This document shows, in pieces, positions 23,534 through 35,842 of a stretch of DNA of 64,000 bases. The stretch covers positions 124,001 through 188,000 of the forward strand of contig SNVD02007236.1 in NCBI GenBank assembly GCA_013180625.2. The letters are read 5' to 3'. The notes below the pieces were generated by a model. That model ran no database searches and was not told where the DNA came from. It worked only from the letters and a program-made list of their open reading frames with translations. Position 1 is the stretch's first letter. Every line of letters begins with the position of its first letter. Made by a program: the position numbers and the translations under genes. Origin of the DNA: Boswellia sacra (taxonomy: Eukaryota > Streptophyta > Magnoliopsida > Sapindales > Burseraceae).

Positions 23534-25159
23534 ATATGAATCGTTAATAATCCAATAATCAAGCATAAAATTTATTTCTAATTATTTATATATAATCTAA
23601 TTTATGTATGATTTATATATGTCTAATTGCTAAATTACAATTATGATAAACTTATTACTATGACTAATTTTTAATTGATGAAAACGAGATTGGAAAAAAA
23701 ATCCAACTTCTAAAAATCTAATTTATTTTTCAATGTTAATTATATGTCAAATAAACATAAATAAATAAATAATTAATAATCATGTAATGTTGCCTATAAT
23801 TATGTTTTTTATTTTTTTGTTATAAAGTGTATTAATTTAGACAATATATTTTTCTTAGACTTTTAATTTTTATCGTATAGCTTTGAGTAAATTGTTGAGA
23901 TATTTTAAACAATTGTTAGAGTTTATTTTAAGGGAGATAAATAATTAAAATGAACTCTATAACAAAAAATAAATACATTTGTTACATATTGATTACTATA
24001 TGAATAATTAATCATTTACTGGTAAATAGCAAAAACTAATTTTCAATTCGTAATACGTATGATACTTGTAGCATATGTATATGTATATATGTCTAATAAT
24101 TAAATTACTTATATGAAAAAAATATTTTTAATAATTGTTATTTTTATAAAAAATGGATAATTAATTTAAAGGCATTCTATACTTGAAAATAAATGCAATT
24201 TTGTTACATTTTTATATAATTATAATATGAATAAGTAATTATTTACTAATCAAATTAGAAAAGCTTATTTTCAATTTCTTATAACAACAAATATGACATA
24301 TATAGATATCTAATTATTAAATTACAACTATTACAAACTTATGGTTTGCATTTGTCAAGATATTTTAAATATTAATGGTTAGCATTTGTAAAATGAATAA
24401 TAATAAAAAAATATTCACTAAAAGTAAATGCATTTGTTACATAATAATTATAATATGAATATTTGATCATTTATTTATTAAAGTATTAAAAACTTATTTT
24501 CAATAACTCGCACATGACAATTATGTCATATGTATAGATGTTTAAGTATTATGCATTTATTAATGATAGTTGAATTGTGTGTATTTTGTTAACACTTTAA
24601 TACATATGACAATTATGACATACGTTTATATGTTAATAATTAAATTATCTCCATCACAAATTAATTTTTTAAATTTGTAAAACATATTTTTAGTGTTTTT
24701 AAAAGAAATAGATAATTAAAATAAATTATAGCTAAAATGAATAGAATCTTTTTGTTACATATATGATTATAATATCAATAATTAATTATTTATTGATCAT
24801 TAAAGAAATTTATTTTTCTAATTCTTCATATAACAAATATGACATATGTATAAATGCCTAACTATTGTTTACATTTGTTAAATAATTCTTGAGTTGTTGT
24901 ACCTATTTTATTAACATTTTAATACTCAATAAAAAATAATTAAATACCATATAATGTTTTATATTTCTATTGTATATGGTTGTTATATTATTTATTAATT
25001 TGTCATCAAATTATTTAATACCAATCCAATATTATATAAATTTAATTATGGATGAAAATTTAATTAATAAATAAACTTATAATTATCCAAGTCTAAGTAT
25101 GGTTTATTTAAATATTTTTAATTTTAGATTTAGATTTTAATTTTAATATTTTTTTAAGA

Positions 25160-26607
25160 CTTTTTGCGACAAAAGTTTTGTCGCAAAAGATTAGAATTTT
25201 GTCGCTAAAGATTAGCATTTTAGACTTTTAGCGACCACTTTAAAATTCCTCGCAAAATGGGGTCTTTTGCGAGGAAAATTTAAATCCAAATTCGTCGCAA
25301 AAACTAAATTTTAGGCGGACTTTTTCCCGCCTATTAAATTTCAAATTTTTACACCTTTAGCGACAAAAACTTTGTCGCTAAAGACCAAAATTTTGTCGCA
25401 AAAAGAAAATTTTAGGCGGACTTTTACCCGCTCTTATTTATTTCATATTTTTTAAATTCTTTTACGACAAATTTTTCGCCGCAAAATGTCCAAATTTCAT
25501 CGCAAAAAATCAATGCCTTTATTATATATACACCACCTAATTATTTGGTTTACTTCATTTTCTTTCATCTATTCTACTTTCCTCTTCATTTTCATTTTTA
25601 TCTACTTCTCTTCTTTCCCTAACACTATTATCAAGGTAAATATTTTTACTCATTTTTTCTTTTATGTTGTAATATATTTACTTACAAGATTCATATAATT
25701 TTTATTTTTTAATTGTCAATTAATATTATGCTTTTTTGTTTAATAGGTATTTTGGAAGAGGGAATGCAATTAAAAATCTTAAGTTCTTTATTTCTTTAAC
25801 ATTTTTTTTTTGTATACACTTATCTCTCATATCCTATATTATTACTAATTAATATTTTACTTCTTTTTTGTTTTTAATAGGTATAATTGAAGGTGGGGTA
25901 CATTTGAAGACTTGAAGATTGATATAAATTCAAGAAACAAAAAATTTAGTGGAGGATGAAGTTTTGTATTTGTTGTGTTATCTTGTTTTTTTTGTTTTTT
26001 TTATTTTTCCATGTACAACCAAAGTTCCAAGTTGTATTAAATTTTTGTAATTTGTTATTATTTAATAAAATTATTCTTACAAAGAATTCTGTTGCATAAT
26101 GACATAATTTTGCTGTTTTATTTTCGAATTTATAACAAATTAAAATAAATTTTATGAATTCTTAAAAAAATCAATTATGTTAAAAAATTAGGTCTTTCGC
26201 GACGAATTTTTTGTCGCTAAAGATCGGATTTAGTGACAAAAAATCGTCGCAAAAGATATTTACGATGAAAATAATTTGTTTTAAATATGATTTTGGTATA
26301 AAATTTTTTGCGACAAAATTCAAATTTGTCGCAAAATATACTCTTTTGCGAGGAATTTTATATTGTCGCAAAAAGTTAACATGACGTAATCCTATTTGCG
26401 ACAAAATATTTGTCGCAAAATACCACTTTTTGCGACCAAAATTTCCTCGTAAAAAGTCTTTTTGCGAGAAACTCAAGATTCGTCGCAGAAAAACCTATTG
26501 CGACTGGAACGTGACGAATTTATTTTCGTCGCAAAAACTTATAGCGACGAAATTTTGACTTTTTGCGACGAAATATTTCGTCGCAAAAAGTCATTTTTCC
26601 TGTAGTG
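25160..26607. repeat. Right subterminal repeats of the first CACTA
   Basis: The same GCGACAAAA family as at the left end, dense at 25160-25520 and 26190-26600. A unit ATTTTAGGCGGACTTTT(A/T)CCCGC occurs twice (about 25310 and 25410). Confidence 0.85.
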
Positions 26608-26745
26608 TCATTTTAAACTTTTATAATAAAGTTATCCAGAACAATTTTGTTTCATCTTTTAATTAATATTTGTTAAAATGATAATTCTATATTTTCATTT
26701 AATCCTTATAAAAAAAGATTTATCATATGAAATTGATTTCCTTTA

Positions 26746-27302
26746 TGTTACGCAAACCGGAAGCGATAGCAACAAAACAACCAAATGCACAACCAGAAAC
26801 TATGCTAGATAATTGAATATAATAGCAACTAAAGAGGCAACCAATCAATCAACAATGCAGAAATAGAAAGAACACCAAGATTTAACGACGTTCGGTATCA
26901 GTACCTACGGCCTCGGACGCCGTTGAAGAAATCTTCCATTATCTTCAAAGAGAATTACAAACTTTTGGGTCACAATACAAATACCACAACTATTGGGCCA
27001 AACTGTAATTACTCGAATATTTGGGCCAAACTATAATTACTCAAACAATTGGGGAATATTACAAATGCCCAAAACCAAAGGGAAAAAACAAATATTACAA
27101 ACTTTAAGGTCCTTAATGAAAGACCCTTAAACTATGAGGTCTTATATGAGACCTTACACAGTATGAGGGGGTGAAGAAGAATTTCAAATGGAACCATTAA
27201 ACTTCTCCTATATGGATTCTTTTATAAGCCTATATGAGACCCAAATTTTGTTACTTAATCAATGTGGGATTCCTCCCACTTGCATATGAGCCAAACTCAA
27301 CA
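26746..27302 (-). repeat. 3' LTR of the Copia element
   Basis: 557 bp; in element orientation it starts TGTTGAGTTTGGCTC and ends GCGTAACA. The AAGGTGGAGATT tract just outside it (about 27303-27316, minus strand) is the likely polypurine tract. Confidence 0.9.
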
Positions 27303-27403
27303 AATCTCCACCTTGGCGAAAATGCTGACCCACCACAAATTTCTTCTTTTTTTCACATTCTCTATCACAACTGCAACGCCTCCAAATGCGCCCAATGGCA
27401 CAG

Positions 27404-28878
27404 TCAAACTCTCACAATGTTGATCAAGTCCAAACAATGACTGAACTTGATTGCTGTCACAACCTTAGTCAACATATCTGCGGGATTCTTGACAGTCTCA
27501 ATCTTCTGAAGTAAGATTCTCCCTTCATCAATAATCTCCCGCACAAAATGATACCGAACATCAATATGCTTTGTACGAACATGGAACACTGGATTCTTCG
27601 CTAAGTGGATAACGCTCTGACTGTCAAAATAAAGACTAATCTTCTTCTGCCCAATTCTGAATTCATCCAGTAATCCCTATAACCAAATAGCTTCCTTCAC
27701 AGCCTCTGTCATTGCCATATACTCTGCCTCTATAATAGACAAAGCTACTATAGACTGTAAAGTAGACTTCCAACTCACTGGTGCTCTTGCAAGAGTAAAC
27801 ACATAACTGGTTGTCGACCGACGTTTATCCAAATCACTAGCATAATCAGAATCAACATAACCAATAGCATACTGATCACACGTATCATCCCTCTCAAAGA
27901 CTAAGCCAACATCTACGATTTTCAACAAATACCGTAGAATCCATTTCACTGCTTGCCAATGTCCTTTACCAGGATTATGCATGTACCTGCTCACAACTCC
28001 AACTGTATGTGAAATGTCGAGTCTTGTACACACCATAGCATACATCAGGCTACCAACTGCATTAGCATATGGAACTCGAGACATATAGTCTCGTTCCTCA
28101 TCTGTACTAGGAGATAAAGATGTACTAAGCTTCATATGAGGAGCAAGTAGGGTACTTACAGGTTTTGACTGCTCTATAATGCCAAACCACTGTAATACCT
28201 TCTTTAATACTACTTCTGAGTCAAACAAACCTTGCCTCTCCCTCTATCTCTGCTAATTTCCATACCTAGTATCTTCTTAGCTTCACCCAAATCTTTCATC
28301 TCAAACTTTGGATTCAACTGAGTCTTTAACTTTGTAATTTCTTTGACATTCGTCGAAGCTATCAATATATCATCAACAGACAAGAGTAGATAAATGAAAG
28401 AACCGTCACGTAGCCTCTGATAATACACACAATTATCAAATTTGCTTCTTCTGTACCTCTGACCCACCATAAATCGATCAAATCGCTTGTACCACTATCT
28501 CGGACATTGCTTCAAACCATAAAGCGATCTTTTCAGTTTACAAACCAAATTTTCCTTACCAGCAACTTTGAATCCCTCTGGCTGAGTCATATGGATTTCC
28601 TCTTCCAAGTCACCATGTAAAAATAAAGTTTGTACATCAAGTTGAACTAGTTCCATATTCATCTGGGCTACCAAGGCCAACAGAATTCTAATGGAAGAAT
28701 GTTTCATAACTGGAGAAAATACCTCATTGTAGTCAATTCCTTCCCTCTGAGCGTAGCCTTTAGCTACCAACCTTGCCTTGTAGCGGACGTCATTCTTGCC
28801 AGGAAATCCATCTTTCTTTGCATATACCCATTTACACCCAATTACCTTTTTACCCTTCGGTAGTTGAGCTAGCTCCAA
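27404..28878 (-). pseudogene. Copia reverse transcriptase and RNase H, broken
   Basis: 28878-28495 gives the N-terminal reverse transcriptase (GCKWVYAKK, YKARLVAKGYAQ, VFSPVMKHSSIR, QLDVQTLFLHGDLEEEI, SLYGLKQCPR). A TAG stop follows where the family has Gln. 28470-28210 continues with the catalytic block LLLSVDDILIA, in which the usual Tyr of YVDD is Ser. A frameshift near 28228 leads into 28228-27677 (VLQWFGI, DYMSRVPYANAVGSLMYAMV, RSTTSYVFTL, IIEAEYMAMTEAVKEAIWL) with a stop right after IWL. 27589-27404 holds the tail (VFHVRTKHIDVRYHFVR, NPADMLTK). Several inactivating lesions are therefore visible. Confidence 0.92.
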
Positions 28879-29172
28879 AGTTCATTCTTCTGAAGAGACT
28901 ACATCTCTTCGCTCATAGCTGTCTTCCACTTATCAACTTCAGAACATCTAACTACCTCTTTATAAGTGGAAGGAACATCACCATCTACAATTGGAAGTGC
29001 ATAGGCCACCATATCAGCAAATCGAGTAGGTCTGCGAATCTCACGTCTTGGCCTATTAACTGCAATAGATTCTTGTTGCTGTTGAGGTTCCTAATAGAAC
29101 CCTCTCCATCATCTCCCAAATCCTCCTCTGTCATAGGAGTACCATCATCTGTCTCAACAGATCTAACAGGGT

Positions 29173-30240
29173 TCAATGTCGTCGTTTCAAACTAAACCTG
29201 TTGTTGTGCTGTGGAGTACCATTCACCTTTGTCTGGTTTTCTGATTTCTTCAACGTTGAAGACTCATCAAATGTCACTTCTTGGCTGGATACAGTCTTCC
29301 TCAAACTAGAACACCAAAGACGATATCCTTTTACTCCTGAAGCAAATCCCAAGAAAATCGCTTTCTTGGCTCTAGGATATAGCTTAGATTCTTTCACATG
29401 ATAATATGCAGTAGAGCTAAAAACATGTAAAGAATCATAATCATAAAGAGGTTGTCCGGACCATACCTCCAATGGAGTTCTATCACCAATAGCAGCTGAA
29501 GGTATACGATTAATGAGATGACACGTATAGGTCACAGCCTCAGCCCAAAATTCCTTGCCCAACCCAACATTGGACAACATACACCAAACTTTCTCCAGCA
29601 ATGTCTGGTTTATGCATTCTGCTATCCCATTCTGCTGTGGTGTACCTCTAATAGTAAAATGACGTACAATACCTTCATCTTGACACAATTTTAAAAACTG
29701 ATCATTGCAATACTCACCACCATTATCTGCTCTGAGATGCTTGATCTTCTTGCCAGTTTGTGTCTCAATCATCTTTTTCCACTTAAGGAAAGCACCAAGT
29801 ACATCATCTTTTGATTTCAAATAGTACACCCAAGTTCTTCTGGAAAAGTCATCAACAAAAGTAACAAAGTAGTGCCTACATCCCATTGATGCCATTTTGG
29901 TAGGTCCCCACATATCTGAGTGAACATAATCAAGAATACCCTTGGTATTATGAATAATGGTGCCAAATTTCACTCTCTTCTGCTTTCCCAGAACACAATG
30001 CTCACAAAAATCTAGCTTGCAGGTCTTTGCACCTTTCAATAAGCCTCGCTTCACCAAACTGAATATGGCTTTCTCACCTGCATGTCCCAATCGCATATGC
30101 CACAGTCTAGTGATATTTGAATTTGCATCATTATCAAAAACCATAGCTGCTGATCCAATAATCCTATTACCATTATAGTAATACAAGTTGGTCCTCCTAG
30201 TGCCTTTCAACACCACAAGAGCGCTTGAAGTGACCCTCAA
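29173..30240 (-). pseudogene. Copia GAG-pre-integrase and integrase segment
   Basis: A 355-codon open stretch of the broken pol. The zinc-binding HHCC region reads LWHMRLGHAGEK ... CEHCVLGKQKR. The catalytic core has the D,D,E residues in HSDMWGPT, LRADNGGEY and NGIAECINQTL, followed by FWAEAVTYTCHLINRIPS and the SRRTWVYYLKSKDD block. The frame differs from the protease part upstream (frameshift near 30240) and from the reverse transcriptase downstream. Confidence 0.92.
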
Positions 30241-31391
30241 AATACCATCTCGAATAGATAGAGCACAACCTTTAGATTCGTAGCCTTCAAAGAGATGAGA
30301 TTCTTCTTCAACTTCAGTATATACCGAACATCTGTCAGAACTGTAGTCAGTCCATCATCATTTCTCAATCGGATCGAACCTATCCCAGCAGTATGGCAAA
30401 TATCATCATTGCCCGTATACACAATTCCGCAATCAAGCTCTTCAAACTGAAAGAACCATTCCCTATGTGGACACATATGATAAGTACAGCCCGAATCCAT
30501 AATCCACTCATCAGAACTAGAAGTGGATGGATGACTAACTAGACATATATCTGATTCATTATCATCTTCATGCTCAACAACACATGCATCAGAAACAGCC
30601 TTGCCCTTATCTTTCTTTTTCAACTTCGGACAATCTTTCTTCGAATGCCCTTTCTCACGACAAAAGGTATACTCATCTTTTCCTAATCTACCCCTCGACC
30701 AAGATTTTTCCCTTTTTCCTGGTTTCCTACTTTGACAACGCCCTCTCACTATCAATGCATCTACTGACTCATCCCCATGTTCCCTTTGATCTTTCTTACG
30801 AATTTCATAATTCAACAAAGCAGAACAAACTTCTTCAAAAGACAGTTTATCTTTCTTTCCTATGGGTAAGAGTAATGCACAAATGGTCTAATTCATCCGG
30901 AAGTGAGCCAATCAATAACATAGCCTTAATTTCATCTTTGAAGGTTTCATCTAAGTTTAACAAATTAGCAATTAACTTATTAAACTCATCAATATGAGAA
31001 CTGATGCTCATACCTAGTTTCAACTGAAGACGGAATAATCTTTTCAATAGATACAGTCGCTTCTCATTGTTTTTTTTCATATATTTGTTTTCTAGTGCCT
31101 TCCATAGTTTGCTTGCGGATGTCTCTTTTGTGAACAAATACTTTTGTTCTCTACACAAGCAAGAGCGAATCAACCCACAAGCTTTTATATTCAGCCTGTC
31201 CCAATCTCTTGCACTGATATCTTCTGGTTTTGTTTCTTCCAGAACAATATCCAAATCTTGCTGATATAATCTGTCCAACACCTCACTCTGTCATAAGCTA
31301 AAATTATTTCGACAATCCAAATTTTCAACATCTATTTTTGCATTTGTCACAATCATTGTCTTCTTTGGTACAGTTGACGATGATGCCATCA
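30237..31391 (-). pseudogene. Copia gag and protease, broken
   Basis: The gag start is probably ATG at 31391 (M-A-S-S-S-T-V-P). A TGA stop follows about 34 codons in, after NNFSL, where Trp is expected. 31281-30847 continues (VLDRLYQQDLDIVL, LWKALENKYM, LYLLKRLFRLQL, LIGSLPDELDHL). A frameshift near 30845 leads to 30818-30237 with a zinc knuckle FCREKGHSKKDC, whose first Cys position is Tyr. The aspartic protease motif is WIMDSGCTYHMC. Gag is the capsid-like protein and protease processes the polyprotein. Confidence 0.9.
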
Positions 31392-31536
31392 CAACTTCTC
31401 ACAAATAAGCTCGATACACAAATCACCAATAACCAAGCTCCAGACAGACTATTATATTCAATAACTAGCAATCCAAATTCAACAGCCCAGAATAGTAACA
31501 ATTGCTTCAATGAAATAGCCACTAACTACCCAAAAC

Positions 31537-31553
31537 CTTAGGCTCTGATATCA
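31537..31553 (-). promoter_or_regulatory. Primer-binding site of the Copia element
   Basis: In element orientation, just after the 5' LTR, the sequence is TTGATATCAGAGCC, close to the initiator-Met tRNA primer site TGGTATCAGAGCC. Confidence 0.8.
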
Positions 31554-31555
31554 AT

Positions 31556-32114
31556 TGTTGCGCAAACTGGAAGCGATAGCAACAAAATAACCAAATACAC
31601 AATCACAAACTATGCTAGATAATTGAATATAATAATAACTAAAGAGGCAACCAATCGACCAACAATGCAAAAATAGAAAGAACACCAAGATTTAACGAGG
31701 TTCGGTATTAGTACCTACATCCTCGGGCGCCGCTGAAGAAACCTTCCACTATCTTCAAAGAGAATTACAAACTTTTGGATCACAATACAAATACCACAAC
31801 TATTGGGCCAAACTGTAATTATCCAAATAGTTGGGCCAAACTGTAATTATCTAAGCAATTGGGGAATACTACAAATACCCAAAACCAAAAGGGAAAAATA
31901 CAAATATTACAAATTTTAAGGTCCTTAATGAAAGGCCCTTAAACTATAAGGTCTTATATGAGACCTTACATAATATGAGGGGGTAAAGGAGAATTTCAAA
32001 TGGGACCCTTAAACTTCTCCCATATGACTTCTTTTATAAGCCCATATGAGACCCAAATTTTGTTACTTCATCAATGTGGGATTCCTCCCACTTGCATATG
32101 AGCCAAACTCAAAA
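31556..32114 (-). repeat. 5' LTR of the Copia element
   Basis: 559 bp, clearly homologous to 26746-27302 throughout but with numerous substitutions. Its outer end reads TTTTGAG instead of TGTTGAG. Confidence 0.9.
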
Positions 32115-32439
32115 CTTTAATATTTAATTCCTATTAAAAAAGAATTCTCAAGACAACTAAACATATATAAACTTTATACATCTCAACACTTTACACATCT
32201 CATTCAAATGACTGGTTATCTCTTAATCTCATATATCATAAATATCTTTTCATATTGTTCATGTTCACCCAATTTTTTTTTAAATCTTTTGAATACTCAG
32301 AATTCAATAGGTCAACCAACTTTTTTCAAAAAAAAATTTACAACTCACTTGAAAAAAGTTTTTTAGTAAACCCAGTTTAGGATCAAATTCAATCTTTTGA
32401 TTTCTTGAACTATCACTACAAGAAAAATAGGCAATGACA

Positions 32440-32650
32440 ACAGAGTTTTCGCAACGCGCACATATGCACGTTGCTGAATGTTGTTTTTCACAACGCGCAA
32501 TTTGTGTGTGTTGCGAAAGATTGTTGAACTACACTTTTAGCAACGTGCAAAAAATGCACGTCACGAAATTTATCATTTAGCAACGCGCAGAAAATGCACG
32601 TTGCCAAAACTATTAAATTTAACAACATGCGCATCCTGCACGTTGCAAAA
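32440..32650. repeat. Left subterminal repeats of the second CACTA
   Basis: At least eight copies of a CAACGCGCA...TGCACGTTGC motif in alternating orientation, next to the left terminus. The right side (39690-40250) has the matching set. Confidence 0.85.
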
Positions 32651-35600
32651 TGTCTAGAAGGGTGTTTATAGAAAAAATTAAAACTTTGAACTTATAAAAA
32701 TTTATAGGGGTGATAACGATAAAGTTTAATATAATGGGAAATCCTGAAAATTTACTACTGTATATAAAGAAAAAAAATAGTTATTGAACCCAAAATCTCG
32801 TAAATCCTAAAATCCCTAAGTCACCTTGTCTCCACCATCCTCACTGTCATCACTCATCAACACTCCGCCTGAGCGGCCTCTTGACAGTCTTCGGCCATCC
32901 TTACTTGTAGCACCTTTGGCGGCCGATTGGCCTCCACAGCGCTGGCAACCTAGCCCAGCCTCCATAACTTCGACCATCTATAATCGCAGCTTAGCTCTTA
33001 TGTGTCACTCCCCTGTTCGGGAACAAGCAGACAAACGAAGGAGTAGAGAGCATTGTTGTCATGATTGATAGGAGTGTATAAGAAGTGAGATACCGCTTTA
33101 TTGGGGAAAAAAGCTGCATTTCTTCCATCGCTGCAGAGCTATTTACGAGACTATACAGGTGAATAGTTCTCCCCTGCCCCACTGCAAAGGAAAGTGTATC
33201 TTTATTTTACAAGCTTGCCCCACGCTAGCTGCAGAACCATTTGTTTCAACTTGCTGCATAAATTTTCTTTACCTGCTTACTCCACGCTTAGCTACAGAAC
33301 TTTATCTTGACTCGCTACAGAGCCGTTTCCATCACTTGCTTTCCTGCTCGAGAACTTCATTTTACTTGGCAGGTTTGCTACTGCTGTGGGAAAGCTACTT
33401 CATAAGTGGACTACTGGACTACAGGTCTTTGTTGCCTATTTGTTATACATATTACTTGGCTTATATTTAATGAATTCATTGCCGATGTATGTGGTTGGTT
33501 TCAGTTAAAAGAGAAAAACAACAGTAATATTTAATCTCTATGAATGTGAAATAAAGTCATTAATCTAGGATGAACTTGTTTGAATATTGTTTAGATACCT
33601 AGATTTTATATACACAAAATTAGCAAAAGTATAGTCATTATGGCAATTGTTCAACACACACACACACACACACAGATATATATATGCTACGAGTAATGAG
33701 TCCCATATAAAGGAAACGCCAGAAAAGCTCTTTCCCCTTCCCCCTTGGTGCCCACTCAGCTTCTACGGCTGTCGGTTGAAAGTGATGGCGACTAAAGAAG
33801 ACTCCATCGAGCAAGCTACTGCTGCGTGTCTACTGTTCAGAAGAGTTCTGGGCTTTTCTCATCTGATGAAGCTGCCACAAGTCAAGTGCACGGAGAAAGG
33901 AAAATCCAGTGCATATTCCATGTGTGCATTCCGCGGTTTAACCAACTCGCTCTTGTCCAGTAGGACTACAAAGGGAGCTTTAAGGGAGCACTCACTAATC
34001 AAATACAGATGAGCTAAAGGAGTTGGCAATATACAGATGAGCTTAAGGGATGTGCAGAAGAAGCTTGATAAACTCGAAGGCAATATATAAAATTATGGAA
34101 CAGGAAAGACAAAAGGAGTTGGCCGAAGATGGTAATGACAATACTGTGGAATCGTTGCTCACCACTAGCATGGCTGAGATAAAAGCCTGAAGGAAAAAAA
34201 AGTTCAAATAGATAATTGCGAGAGGAAGAAGAAGGGAGAAGAAGAAGAGAGAGAGAGAGAGAGATAGGAAAATATCAATCTGTTTTGGATCATCCTGCAT
34301 GTATATTCAGCTTGCTTTGGTTGATCCCATGCAGCGGGAATCTCATGGGAAGTTGATTCTGTCAGAAGCAAGCTGAGTATTTTGTCGGGTGATCCCATGT
34401 AGCAAGCTGGTCATGCAAGATGCAGAGCACATGCTTTAAGTTAGTTCCAGACTTTGAATATATAGCAAGCCTACTTGTTTGAGTAGCCAGTTTCGAAATA
34501 AGGAGAATGATAGCCATATTGTAGTGTAGCTTCATCCTTGCTACACTTTAGCATAGCCTAACCACATGCAACTCATGCAACGCCATGTAGGCCACTTCAT
34601 GCACCAACTAAGCACATGCAATTCATACATAAAGCCATTGCTAAGGTGGCTATTCTCTCTAGTCTTAGTCTCACGTTCCTAGCAGTGAGTTAACCAACCA
34701 ACTCATTAAGCTTCTTCTAGATAAGGTGGCTAATCAAGATATTAGAAATAATTAACATAGGTAGGGGTATGGCAATTATTTTTGCGGGATTTTGTTGGCT
34801 GGCTTAGGGACACTTTATATATATATATATATATATATATAAGAATAAAGTCATATATCTTTACTGTTAAAGAAATACTATAATTTGGTTTTCAAAATTT
34901 CTTTCCATATTGCCAAATAGCTTTGCTCTCTCATGCTTCATGTAGCTTATGATTCAAATCTTTCCTGATAATTTGTATTCATTCTTGATTTATTAGCTTC
35001 ATTTGAGGGAGCATTAGATTTTAATATTGCATCATCAAATCATAGAAGTTTCTCCTGCTGCATATATATACTCATTAGATTAAAACTAAACTTGTGCAGA
35101 TTTTAGACTGCTAGAGCATCGACCAAGTCTTGTTGTCGTTGCTGCTCTCTGTTGCTTCATCATTGCTTTTGCCATCTTCAACCAGGTGGGGTCATTGCTT
35201 TTGCTTTAGATGAGTTCTTTTATTTGCTAATTATTAAACCACGTGAATGCCATCTTCTTGTTCCCACATTGCTAACTATGCTACAAGGCACTTTAATTTG
35301 ACTAGGATCATGGTGCTAAGTGTCATATGATCATGAACTAACTCATGCAATTCATGCAAGGTCATAGTGTGGTGTAGCTTCATCCTTGCAACATCGTAGC
35401 ATAGCTAAGCACATGCAATTCATGCAAGGCCATGTAGCCCACTTCATGCACCAGCATGTGCACATGCAGCTCACGGTTCAATTGAATATACACATGTAGG
35501 TCATTGAATACACAAGGCTTAGCCCATGCACATGCAACTCATGTACAACTCAGTCCATGCACATACACATGCAACTCATGCATCAAATTAGTTCACATTT

Positions 35601-35842
35601 GTCAATTTTTATATAAAAAATTAATGTAATCTTTCTAATTATTTTGTTTGGGCTAATAAAGATTTATATTAGCCCTCTCTAATTGTAAATTCATTCATGT
35701 GGTGTTGTTTAGTAATGTTTAGCCCTCTCTATTTTTATGATTGTTAAAAGATAGTTATGGTTGTACATATAATATTTTTATGTAGAGTTTGAAGATATAT
35801 TATTTGTACTTATACCCAGGTTTTGGTAGATAATTGCTCAAG
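32651..35842. other. CACTA interior upstream of the transposase
   Basis: Non-coding 5' part of the second CACTA. Frames at 32826-33068 and 33647-34012 have no recognised family. It contains (CA)n at 33653-33674, (GA)n at about 34247-34265 and (AT)n at about 34816-34841. It also has a direct duplication: 34520-34635 and 35363-35460 share GTAGCTTCATCCTTG, CACATGCAA(C/T)TCATGCAA and CACTTCATGCACC. Confidence 0.55.

Larger units (their letters stand above)
22134..26607. mobile_element. Non-autonomous CACTA (En/Spm-like) element, TSD TCA
   Basis: A 4474-bp element with left end CACTACAAGAAAAACAG and right end TTTTTCCTGTAGTG, flanked by a 3-bp duplication TCA (22131-22133 and 26608-26610). Both CACTA-type ends and the 3-bp target duplication define the superfamily. 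Subterminal zones are packed with a GCGACAAAA / GCGAGGAA motif in both orientations. The centre (about 23230-25140) is very AT-rich and lacks any TNP2 or TNPA domain. A short segment at 25500-26080, with intron-like TTTTAATAG|GT boundaries, may be the 3' end of a former element transcript. Confidence 0.92.
26746..32114 (-). mobile_element. Ty1-Copia retrotransposon, structurally complete, TSD CTTTA
   Basis: A 5369-bp element on the minus strand. The left-hand LTR (3' LTR of the element) is 26746-27302 and the right-hand LTR (5' LTR) is 31556-32114. A perfect target duplication CTTTA flanks it (26741-26745 and 32115-32119). The order gag, protease, integrase, reverse transcriptase, RNase H defines Ty1-Copia. 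Coding sequence is broken by stops and frameshifts, so the copy cannot encode a working polyprotein, although its structure is intact. It lies 138 bp right of one CACTA element and 299 bp left of another. Confidence 0.95.

Noticed and set aside
22160..26600. Regularly spaced repeats suggestive of a CRISPR array
   Set aside because: Units vary in sequence, orientation and spacing, lie at transposon ends, and the DNA is from a plant.
33647..34012. 121-codon frame in the CACTA 5' interior
   Set aside because: It begins inside a (CA)n microsatellite and has no recognisable domain; not enough to call a captured gene.
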